NCBI GenBank assembly: GCA_016293265.1
Contig: JAEDEN010000024.1
Location: 1-26,386 of the forward strand
Direction: 5' to 3'
From: Oscillospiraceae bacterium
Lineage (GTDB): Bacteria > Bacillota > Clostridia > Oscillospirales > Oscillospiraceae
DNA: 26,386 nucleotides
Positions 15,247 to 21,891 of this stretch are shown here, piece after piece (the stretch's first letter is position 1; every line of letters starts with the position of its first letter). The notes beneath the pieces are model-generated. The model was not told the origin of the DNA. It saw nothing but the letters and a program-made list of their open reading frames with translations, and did not search any database. A program made the position numbers and the translations under genes.

Positions 15247-16671
15247 TTATTCCGCCTTGGGCGTGCCGCCCTCTCCGCCGGGCTTTTCACCCCGGCGGCG
15301 TCCGCCCCGGTAGTGGGGCCTGCGGCGGGGCTGACGCTCCCCCGCACCCTCGGCGCCCTGCTTTTCCTGCGTCTCCTGGGGTGCCGGCTTTTCCTCGCCT
15401 CTGGGCTTTTTGGGGGGACGGGGGCGCTGCTCCCCCTTCTTCTCGGGACGCTCCCCTTTTTCTACGGGTTTCTTTTCGCCCTTCCTCTCGCCCCGGCGGC
15501 GCTCAAGCTGCTTTTCGGCAGTTTTTTCCGGATTCTTGCCGGTGCCCTTCTCGGGGGCCTTTTCGGCCGTCTTTTTCTTTCCCCTCTTCTCGCCCCGCTT
15601 TTCCGCGGAGTGCTCGGTTACCAAGCCGCTTCGCTCCTCCGCGCCGGACTTGCCGCCCTTGCGGCTGCGGCGGACCCCCCGGTGGCGGGTGCGGCCCCCT
15701 TCGCTCTCCTCGCCCATCTTCTCCCGGACAGGCGCGTCCTCCAGAGCGGCATCCACATAGAAGGGCGTGGCCAGGATGGGCTGAATGAGGAGGTCGTCCT
15801 CCTTCTCCTCCACATACCGGGCAGGCCGCTCGGGGATCTCAATGCCCTCCCGGCTGCCTTTGCCGTTGCGCAGGACGCGGATCTCGCAATTGCGGTACTG
15901 CTTCAGGCTCTCCGGCGCACTGTCCAGGCTCACCTTCACCGTTTCCCTGAGCAGGTCGATGCTCTTGACGTTGCCGGGGCCATCGGGGGTCTGAACAAAG
16001 GATTCCGCCTTCGGCATCCGGCGGGCCGCATCCTCATAGGCATACTGCTCATACTTCAGGCAGCACATGAGGCGGCCGCAGGTGCCGGAGATCTTGGTGG
16101 GATTGAGGCTGAGGTTCTGAGTCTTGGCCATCTTGATGGACACGGGCATGAACCCGTCCAGAAATTCCGAGCAGCAGAAGGGCCGGCCGCAGATGCCCAG
16201 CCCGCCGATCATCTTGGCCTCGTCCCGGACGCCGATCTGGCGCAGCTCAATGCGGGCCCGGAACACAGAGGCAAGGTCCCGCACCAGCTCCCGGAAATCC
16301 ACCCGCCCATCGGCGGTAAAATAAAAAACGATCTTGTTCCCGTCAAAGCCGATGGATACGTTCACCAGCTTCATCTCCAGCCCGTGGTCGGCGATCTTCT
16401 TCTCACAGATGTCGAAGGCCTCGCTCTCCCGCTTGCGGTTGTACTCCACGATATGGCGGTCATTTTCCGTGGCCATGCGCAGCACGGCGCACAGGGGCTT
16501 CACGATGGCGGAGTCCTCCACCTCGTGGTTGCCCTCGGTGCAGGTGGCGAACTCCGCCCCCTGGGCGGTCTCCACCACCACCTGTTCCCCCATCTTCACC
16601 TGAAGGCCCCGGGGGTCAAAATAATAATTCTTACATCCGCCCCGAAAGCGGACGCTGATCACTTCCGTCAA
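15247..16671 (-). CDS. ricT: RicT/YaaT-like PSP1-domain protein with long charged C-terminal tail
   Basis: RicT (YaaT) is a subunit of the Fe-S containing RicA-F-T complex, which in Bacillus promotes RNase Y-dependent mRNA maturation and affects sporulation, competence and biofilm. Residues 1-270 match the family, with the Cys motifs CGRPFCC (161-167) and CGRLMCC (198-204). Where Bacillus RicT ends at about 275 residues, this protein has 474: from about 310 on it is Lys/Glu/Arg/Pro-rich low-complexity sequence with KKGEKK-like and RRPHYRGGRRRG segments, which looks disordered and possibly RNA-binding. The start is a TTG at 16671, 7 bases after GGAGG and overlapping the holB stop (TTGA), so translation is coupled. 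The holB-ricT order is conserved in Firmicutes. Confidence 0.9.
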   Translation of the reverse strand: MTEVISVRFRGGCKNYYFDPRGLQVKMGEQVVVETAQGAEFATCTEGNHEVEDSAIVKPLCAVLRMATENDRHIVEYNRKRESEAFDICEKKIADHGLEMKLVNVSIGFDGNKIVFYFTADGRVDFRELVRDLASVFRARIELRQIGVRDEAKMIGGLGICGRPFCCSEFLDGFMPVSIKMAKTQNLSLNPTKISGTCGRLMCCLKYEQYAYEDAARRMPKAESFVQTPDGPGNVKSIDLLRETVKVSLDSAPESLKQYRNCEIRVLRNGKGSREGIEIPERPARYVEEKEDDLLIQPILATPFYVDAALEDAPVREKMGEESEGGRTRHRGVRRSRKGGKSGAEERSGLVTEHSAEKRGEKRGKKKTAEKAPEKGTGKNPEKTAEKQLERRRGERKGEKKPVEKGERPEKKGEQRPRPPKKPRGEEKPAPQETQEKQGAEGAGERQPRRRPHYRGGRRRGEKPGGEGGTPKAE

Positions 16672-17528
16672 AGGATACCCTCCAATTCCGCGGCAAGGGC
16701 GCCCAAAACGTGGCCGGAGCCCACATTATAGACACACTCGCCATGATACTTCTGCAACAGTTCTATTGTGCGCATGATTTGTACTTTTGTCAAGTTTTTC
16801 GCAAGGAGTTCCGCCGTTTCCCCCCATTTTCCATCCCCACCGGAGCTGTAATGGAGCCTCAGGGCGGCGGTGAACAGCCGGCGGCACTCCTCCAGGAGGG
16901 CGGACAGGTCCTCCCGGGTGATCCGCTTTTTTTCCAGCCGCACCGCAAAGGACACCACGGCCCCCCGCTTTTTCCCCGCCACGGCGCGGCAGAGGGCCTC
17001 GGCCCCGGCAGAGGTCTCTTCTCCGGCATCTCCGCCGCGGCGGAGCTTCAGCTCGACACACCGGGAGCGCAGCGTGGTCAGCACCTCGGCGGCGCTTTCC
17101 GTGCAGAAGAGAAAGGCCGCGTAGGGCGGACCCTCCTCCACGATCTTGAGGAGCACGTTCTGGTCCTGTTCCGTCAGGAGCGAACAGTCCGGGAACAGGT
17201 AGACCTTGCGCTTGCCCTCGTTGGGGCGGATATAGGCGTCGGAGCGGATGGAGCGGATCACATCCACGGCGATGTTTTTATGGGCATCGTCCCGGACGGT
17301 GGTCACGTCGGGGTGGATTCCCGCCCGGACCTTGCGGCAGCTCCGGCACTCGCCGCAGGGACGGCCCCCTTCCGCCTCACACTCCATGGCGGCGGCGGCA
17401 AAACAGGCTACCGCCGGGCGGTCGGTCCCTCCGGTGATGAGGAGGGCGTGGGAAAGGGCATTTCGCTCCGCCGCGGCGCGCAGCAGCGCTTCCGCCTCGT
17501 TCTGGGCGGGCAGGTCAAATTTTTCCAT
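16668..17528 (-). CDS. holB: DNA polymerase III delta' subunit
   Basis: Delta' is a fixed component of the clamp loader that places the beta clamp on DNA during replication. The 286-residue product has an AAA+ core whose P-loop is degenerate (ITGGTDRPAV, 31-40, no GKT), as expected for delta', which does not hydrolyse ATP. A zinc-binding cluster is formed by Cys50 and CGECRSC (Cys58, 61, 64). LLKIVEEGPPYAAFLF and TTLRSRCVEL correspond to the sensor and SRC regions of the family. The ATG at 17528 has AAAGGAG 7 bases upstream; the longer frame to 17570 begins within a tandem repeat. It is coupled to ricT. The tmk gene often found upstream in Firmicutes is missing here and ppdK is divergent. Confidence 0.92.
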   Translation of the reverse strand: MEKFDLPAQNEAEALLRAAAERNALSHALLITGGTDRPAVACFAAAAMECEAEGGRPCGECRSCRKVRAGIHPDVTTVRDDAHKNIAVDVIRSIRSDAYIRPNEGKRKVYLFPDCSLLTEQDQNVLLKIVEEGPPYAAFLFCTESAAEVLTTLRSRCVELKLRRGGDAGEETSAGAEALCRAVAGKKRGAVVSFAVRLEKKRITREDLSALLEECRRLFTAALRLHYSSGGDGKWGETAELLAKNLTKVQIMRTIELLQKYHGECVYNVGSGHVLGALAAELEGIL

Positions 17529-17593
17529 GGCGGCGCTCCTTTCCGGTGCATTATCCGGTGCATTATGCATTAATCGATTTGCTTAATAGGAAT

Positions 17594-17602
17594 AGTATAT
17601 CA
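17594..17602 (-). promoter_or_regulatory. Possible extended -10 promoter of holB-ricT
   Basis: TGATATACT on the minus strand is an extended -10 box. At the expected distance only a weak -35 (TTCCTT, 17617-17622) is present. The leader carries two tandem copies of CCGGTGCATTAT (17543-17566, plus strand) before the holB ribosome binding site. Confidence 0.4.
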
Positions 17603-17665
17603 TAGGGAGAAAGAAAAAGGAAGGAAAAATCACTTCCTGGGCGGAAACATCCCGGGGGAGCGCCT

Positions 17666-17686
17666 ATGGAAAACGCTGTTTTCCAT
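17666..17686. repeat. Perfect inverted repeat in the holB-ppdK divergent region
   Basis: ATGGAAAAC and GTTTTCCAT form a 9-base-pair repeat with a three-base spacer (GCT). The gap between holB and ppdK spans 336 bases (17529-17864). It holds this repeat, promoters on both sides and a palindrome, and nothing that looks coding. The repeat lies about 50 bases upstream of the ppdK -35 box and could be a regulator site or a small hairpin. Confidence 0.4.
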
Positions 17687-17738
17687 GGATTTGTCAATTA
17701 AATATCAAAAATACCGCCAAAGTTTTTGCTTTTATGTA

Positions 17739-17767
17739 TTGTCTTTTTGTTAAAATACGATTATACT
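17739..17767 (+). promoter_or_regulatory. Promoter of ppdK
   Basis: TTGTCT (17739-17744) and TATACT (17762-17767) are exactly 17 bases apart. The transcript would start near 17774, giving a leader of about 90 bases. Confidence 0.6.
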
Positions 17768-17779
17768 ATTAGCGCTAAT
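17768..17779. promoter_or_regulatory. Palindrome at the ppdK transcription start
   Basis: ATTAGCGCTAAT is a perfect 12-base palindrome directly after the -10 box. A second element around TTTAAACGCTTTT (about 17779-17791) matches the CcpA cre consensus at roughly 11 of 14 positions by eye. A control site for carbon metabolism is plausible but unproven. Confidence 0.4.
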
Positions 17780-17864
17780 TTAAACGCTTTTCATCTTTTG
17801 AGGCGGTTTGGAGAGCAAATTTCCTGCCCTGTGCGGCAGTTACTAAAAAAACGGAGGAATGAAC

Positions 17865-20498
17865 ATGAGCAAAAAGTATTGTTATCTCTTCACCGAAGGC
17901 AACGCAAATATGCGTGAGCTGCTCGGCGGCAAGGGCGCAAACCTTGCTGAGATGACCAACATCGGCCTGCCCGTCCCCCAGGGCTTTACCATCACCACCG
18001 AAGCCTGCACCCAGTATTATGAGGATGGCCAGAAGATCAACGATGAGATCATGGCGGAGATCATGGAGTACATCACCAAGATGGAGGAGATCACCGGCAA
18101 GAAGTTCGGCGACCACGAGAACCCCCTGCTGGTCTCCGTCCGTTCCGGCGCCCGTGCCTCCATGCCCGGCATGATGGACACCATCCTGAACCTGGGCCTG
18201 AACGAGGACGTGGTGGAGGTTCTGTCCGCCAAGTCCGGCAACCCCCGCTGGGCCTGGGACTGCTATCGCCGCTTCATCCAGATGTACTCTGACGTTGTCA
18301 TGGAAGTTGGCAAGAAATACTTTGAGCAGCTCATTGACGAGATGAAGGAAAAGAAGGGCGTCACCCAGGACGTGGAGCTGACTGCCGAGGACCTGAAGGA
18401 GCTGGCCGGCCAGTTCAAGGCTGAGTACAAGTCCAAGATCGGCCAGGACTTCCCCTCCGATCCCAAGGAGCAGCTGATGGGCGCCGTGAAGGCCGTCTTC
18501 CGCAGCTGGGATAACCCCCGCGCCAACGTCTACCGCCGCGACAACGACATCCCCTATTCCTGGGGCACTGCCGTCAACGTCCAGTCCATGGCCTTCGGCA
18601 ACATGGGCGACGACTGCGGCACCGGCGTGGCCTTCACCCGTAACCCCGCCACCGGCGAGAAGAAGCTGATGGGCGAGTTCCTGACCAACGCCCAGGGCGA
18701 GGACGTGGTGGCCGGCGTCCGTACTCCCATGCCCATCGACCAGATGGCTGAGAAGTTCCCCGAGGCTTTCGCCCAGTTCCAGGCGGTCTGCAAGACCCTG
18801 GAGGACCACTACCGCGATATGCAGGACATGGAGTTCACCGTTGAGCACGGCAAGCTCTATATGCTGCAGACCCGTAACGGCAAGCGCACCGCCAAGGCCG
18901 CTTTGAAGATCGCCTGCGACCTGGTGGACGAGGGCATGATCTCTGAACAGCAGGCCGTTGCCATGATTGATCCCCGTAACCTGGATACCCTGCTGCATCC
19001 CCAGTTCGACGCCGAGGCCCTGAAGGCCACCGCCCCCATCGGCAAGGCTCTGCCCGCCTCTCCCGGCGCCGCCTGCGGCCGCATCGTCTTCACCGCTGAG
19101 GACGCCAAGGCCTGGGCCGAGCGCGGCGAGAAGGTGCTGCTGGTCCGCCTGGAGACCTCTCCCGAGGACATCGAGGGCATGAAGGCCGCCCAGGGCATCC
19201 TGACCGTCCGCGGCGGCATGACCTCCCACGCAGCCGTCGTTGCCCGCGGCATGGGCACCTGCTGCGTTTCCGGCTGCTCCGAGATCAAGATGGACGAGGA
19301 GAACAAGAAGTTCGAGCTGGCCGGCAAGACCTTCACCGAAGGCGACTGGATGAGCCTGGACGGCTCCACCGGCAACATCTATGACGGCGCCATCCCCACC
19401 GTGGATGCCACCATCGGCGGCGAGTTCGGCCGCATCATGGGCTGGGCCGATAAGTTCCGCCGCCTGCAGGTGCGCACCAACGCCGACACCCCCCATGACG
19501 CCGCCAAGGCCCGCAGCCTGGGCGCCCAGGGCATCGGCCTGTGCCGCACCGAGCATATGTTCTTCGACGCCGACCGTATCCCCGCCATCCGCGAGATGAT
19601 CTGCTCCGACACCGTGGAGCAGCGTGAGAAGGCTCTGGCCAAGCTGGAGCCCATGCAGCAGGGCGACTTCGAGGGCATCTACGAGGCCATGGAGGGCTGC
19701 CCCGTCACCATCCGCTTCCTGGATCCCCCCCTGCACGAGTTCGTTCCCACCGAGGAGGCCGACATTGAGAAGCTGGCCGCCGACATGGGCAAGACCGTTG
19801 CCGACATCAAGGCCATCATCGCCTCCCTCCACGAGTTCAACCCCATGATGGGCCACCGCGGCTGCCGTCTGGCTGTCACCTATCCTGAGATTGCCGCCAT
19901 GCAGACCCGCGCCGTCATCAAGGCTGCTCTGAACATCCAGGCCAAGCATCCCGACTGGAACATGGTCCCCGAGATCATGATCCCCCTGGTGGGCGAGGTC
20001 AAGGAGCTGGCTTACGTGAAGAAGGTCGTCGTTGAGACCGCCGATGCCATCATCGCCTCCGTGGGCAGCTCCATGAAGTACAAGGTCGGCACCATGATCG
20101 AGATCCCCCGCGCCGCCCTCACCGCCGATGAGATCGCCAAGCAGGCCGACTTCTTCTCCTTCGGCACCAACGACCTGACCCAGATGACCTTCGGCTTCTC
20201 CCGCGATGACGCCGGCAAGTTCCTGGGCGCCTACTATGACCGCAAGATCTACGAGAACGATCCCTTCGCCAAGCTGGACCAGAACGGCGTTGGCAAGCTG
20301 GTGGCCATGGCTGCCAAGCTGGGCCGCGAGGCCAACCCCGACCTGCACCTGGGCATCTGCGGCGAGCACGGCGGCGACCCCTCCTCCGTGGAGTTCTGCC
20401 ACCGCGTGGGCCTGGACTATGTGTCCTGCTCTCCCTTCCGTGTACCCATCGCCCGTCTGGCCGCCGCTCAGGCCGCTATCAAAAATCCGAGGAATTAA
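17865..20498 (+). CDS. ppdK: Pyruvate, phosphate dikinase
   Basis: PPDK interconverts pyruvate, ATP and phosphate with phosphoenolpyruvate, AMP and pyrophosphate; in anaerobic Clostridia it usually works with PPi-linked glycolysis. The 877-residue product has the full domain order: N-terminal ATP-grasp, central swivelling phospho-His domain and C-terminal PEP/pyruvate TIM barrel. The phosphorylated His lies in GGMTSHAAVVARGMG at residue 455, the position reported for the C. symbiosum enzyme. The C-terminal catalytic Cys lies in CGEHGG at residue 832. The ATG at 17865 is preferred because GGAGG is 7-8 bases upstream; the ATG at 17859 abuts that site. Codons are strongly biased (CTG, ACC, AAG, GGC), indicating high expression. 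No PPDK regulatory protein gene is adjacent. Confidence 0.97.
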   Translation: MSKKYCYLFTEGNANMRELLGGKGANLAEMTNIGLPVPQGFTITTEACTQYYEDGQKINDEIMAEIMEYITKMEEITGKKFGDHENPLLVSVRSGARASMPGMMDTILNLGLNEDVVEVLSAKSGNPRWAWDCYRRFIQMYSDVVMEVGKKYFEQLIDEMKEKKGVTQDVELTAEDLKELAGQFKAEYKSKIGQDFPSDPKEQLMGAVKAVFRSWDNPRANVYRRDNDIPYSWGTAVNVQSMAFGNMGDDCGTGVAFTRNPATGEKKLMGEFLTNAQGEDVVAGVRTPMPIDQMAEKFPEAFAQFQAVCKTLEDHYRDMQDMEFTVEHGKLYMLQTRNGKRTAKAALKIACDLVDEGMISEQQAVAMIDPRNLDTLLHPQFDAEALKATAPIGKALPASPGAACGRIVFTAEDAKAWAERGEKVLLVRLETSPEDIEGMKAAQGILTVRGGMTSHAAVVARGMGTCCVSGCSEIKMDEENKKFELAGKTFTEGDWMSLDGSTGNIYDGAIPTVDATIGGEFGRIMGWADKFRRLQVRTNADTPHDAAKARSLGAQGIGLCRTEHMFFDADRIPAIREMICSDTVEQREKALAKLEPMQQGDFEGIYEAMEGCPVTIRFLDPPLHEFVPTEEADIEKLAADMGKTVADIKAIIASLHEFNPMMGHRGCRLAVTYPEIAAMQTRAVIKAALNIQAKHPDWNMVPEIMIPLVGEVKELAYVKKVVVETADAIIASVGSSMKYKVGTMIEIPRAALTADEIAKQADFFSFGTNDLTQMTFGFSRDDAGKFLGAYYDRKIYENDPFAKLDQNGVGKLVAMAAKLGREANPDLHLGICGEHGGDPSSVEFCHRVGLDYVSCSPFRVPIARLAAAQAAIKNPRN

Positions 20499-20526
20499 AA
20501 GTTTCTCTACTTTGAGGGCATAAATT

Positions 20527-20566
20527 ACACCCCCGATTCACATGAATCGGGGGTGTATCTTCTTGT
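20527..20566 (+). terminator. ppdK terminator
   Basis: A perfect 13-base-pair stem (20527-20539 with 20544-20556, ACACCCCCGATTC) is followed by the T-rich tail ATCTTCTTGTT. It also lies 31 bases beyond the stop codon of the convergent accessory operon and could end that transcript too. An AT-only repeat (ATAAAA/TTTTAT, about 20573-20586) fills the gap. Confidence 0.88.
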
Positions 20567-20587
20567 TATACAATAAAATTTTTTTAT

Positions 20588-21628
20588 TTACGCCAATACA
20601 GTAAGACCACTATCGTCCAAGAAAACCTGTGCGTCTCTGATTGCCTTGTCTACTTCTTCCTCGTTGACCTCATTCGTTGCAGTTTTACTCATGGTCTGGC
20701 GCACCAACTGGACTTTACACATATTATACAGCAATCCAACCAACAACACCGTATTTTCAGTCAGTTTCTTCTCTGTGTCTGAGTATTCGTTCCAATTGAT
20801 CTTTCCGTTAATAACCACCAAGTCTCCCAGTTTCTCCAAATGGCGACGATATACACGGTCCACAGTACGCAAGGACTCCTCAAAACGTTCTTCTGCATTG
20901 CTCAACTTTTCCAGATAAATGCAGATTCCACGTATTTCCTCCTCGGCCCTCTTCATCTGCGCCCATGCTTCATCAGCTTTGTCCGACAGTTTGCTCCCAG
21001 TCACGTTGAAGATAATACCGCCGACCAAGATTCCAACTCCCAGCGTGGTCGCACCAAGAATCGTAGTTCCCAATGCCATTCCACCACCACCGGCGGCAAG
21101 CGCTCCACCACCCAGAGCAGCCAAAGTCGCATTGGTAGCGGCAGCTCCGCTTAAAGAAGCTATTGCCGTACCAGTAGAGGCAGTACCCAACGCCATAACA
21201 GCTGCGGTCGTTGCACCAGCCGCTGCGAATCCACCAGCAGTACCAACTGCGGCGCCGCCAAGTCCTCCCAGCAGAACGCCTGCGCCTACAGAAACCTGCT
21301 TCAGTTCCTCGCCATTATAGGCCGGAATATCCACATTTTCTTTGCTATAGGCTTTGAATTCAGGGCGATTTTGAATTCTTTCAAAAATGTCCGAAAACTT
21401 CTGGAAGCTATCCAAAATTTGAAGTTCAAGTTTACCAAGGCGATCCATGTCCTCGGTGGTTACCTTGTTTCGTGCTTCAAAACGGGCAATGTTGTCCTTG
21501 TGCTGTTTGTCCGCTAACTTCATGGTGTCATTTGCCTGCTTCATTTTAACTCCGCCGTGAATAGCACTTCCCGCACCAACAGCACCGGCAACAGCAGCAA
21601 TTCCTCCTAAAATTAACGGTAATGGCAT
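20588..21628 (-). CDS. Conserved hypothetical protein with long Gly/Ala-rich hydrophobic core
   Basis: No function can be assigned. The 346-residue protein opens with a hydrophobic segment (about 1-24, MPLPLILGGIAAVAGAVGAG). A charged, probably helical region follows (30-110, with KLELQILDSFQKFSDIFERI), then a long almost uncharged Gly/Ala/Thr-rich core (112-208) with glycine-zipper-like stretches such as GGLGGAAVGTAGGFAAAG and ALGGGALAAGGGGMALG. A second charged helical region fills the C-terminus (215-346). Gly/Ala-rich cores of this kind occur in membrane-inserting or pore-forming proteins, so a membrane effector is possible but is inference. AGGAGG 7 bases before the ATG sets the start. 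It is last in the operon, 11 bases after the YkgJ-like gene. Confidence 0.85.
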   Translation of the reverse strand: MPLPLILGGIAAVAGAVGAGSAIHGGVKMKQANDTMKLADKQHKDNIARFEARNKVTTEDMDRLGKLELQILDSFQKFSDIFERIQNRPEFKAYSKENVDIPAYNGEELKQVSVGAGVLLGGLGGAAVGTAGGFAAAGATTAAVMALGTASTGTAIASLSGAAATNATLAALGGGALAAGGGGMALGTTILGATTLGVGILVGGIIFNVTGSKLSDKADEAWAQMKRAEEEIRGICIYLEKLSNAEERFEESLRTVDRVYRRHLEKLGDLVVINGKINWNEYSDTEKKLTENTVLLVGLLYNMCKVQLVRQTMSKTATNEVNEEEVDKAIRDAQVFLDDSGLTVLA

Positions 21629-21639
21629 ATTGATTCCTC

Positions 21640-21891
21640 CTATAATTTTTTCTTTTTTAGCTCACTGCACACTTGCAGATTTGCGTAATAGAACTCCTCT
21701 CTCGTCATAAAATCCTTAAAAAAACTATCATAGCTTTCATCGATTCGACACAGAAGAGGTCTAGAACGGTAAATGCTACACAGATTTCCAACTAGATATT
21801 TGCACACACCATCTCCACGATCTAAATCTTGATATAAATCAGACAGTTTTAAGTTACGGCAACATTCGCCACATTTATCACACGGAAACAT
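21640..21891 (-). CDS. YkgJ-family Cys-cluster protein (small)
   Basis: The 83-residue protein has the YkgJ-type metal-binding pattern. CDKCGECC occurs at residues 4-11, then CKYLVGNLCSIYRSRPLLC supplies three further Cys and the typical IYxxRPxxC. The family is thought to bind zinc or an Fe-S cluster through these cysteines, and its biochemical role is unknown. Most members are somewhat longer, but all expected cysteines are present. Its ATG overlaps the stop of the large upstream gene by one base (TAATG), and the next gene follows after 11 bases. It is therefore an integral part of the four-gene operon rather than a neighbour by chance, perhaps as a maturation or redox-sensing partner. Confidence 0.85.
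   Translation of the reverse strand: MFPCDKCGECCRNLKLSDLYQDLDRGDGVCKYLVGNLCSIYRSRPLLCRIDESYDSFFKDFMTREEFYYANLQVCSELKKKKL

Noticed and set aside
17543..17566. Two tandem copies of CCGGTGCATTAT, considered as the start of a repeat array
   Set aside because: There are only two copies with no spacer and no further copies nearby, so it is a local duplication and not CRISPR-like.
17775..20402. An 875-codon open frame antisense to ppdK
   Set aside because: It mirrors the strongly biased codons of ppdK, is rich in Gly/Ala/His/Asp without any domain character, and has no ribosome binding site. It is a shadow frame.
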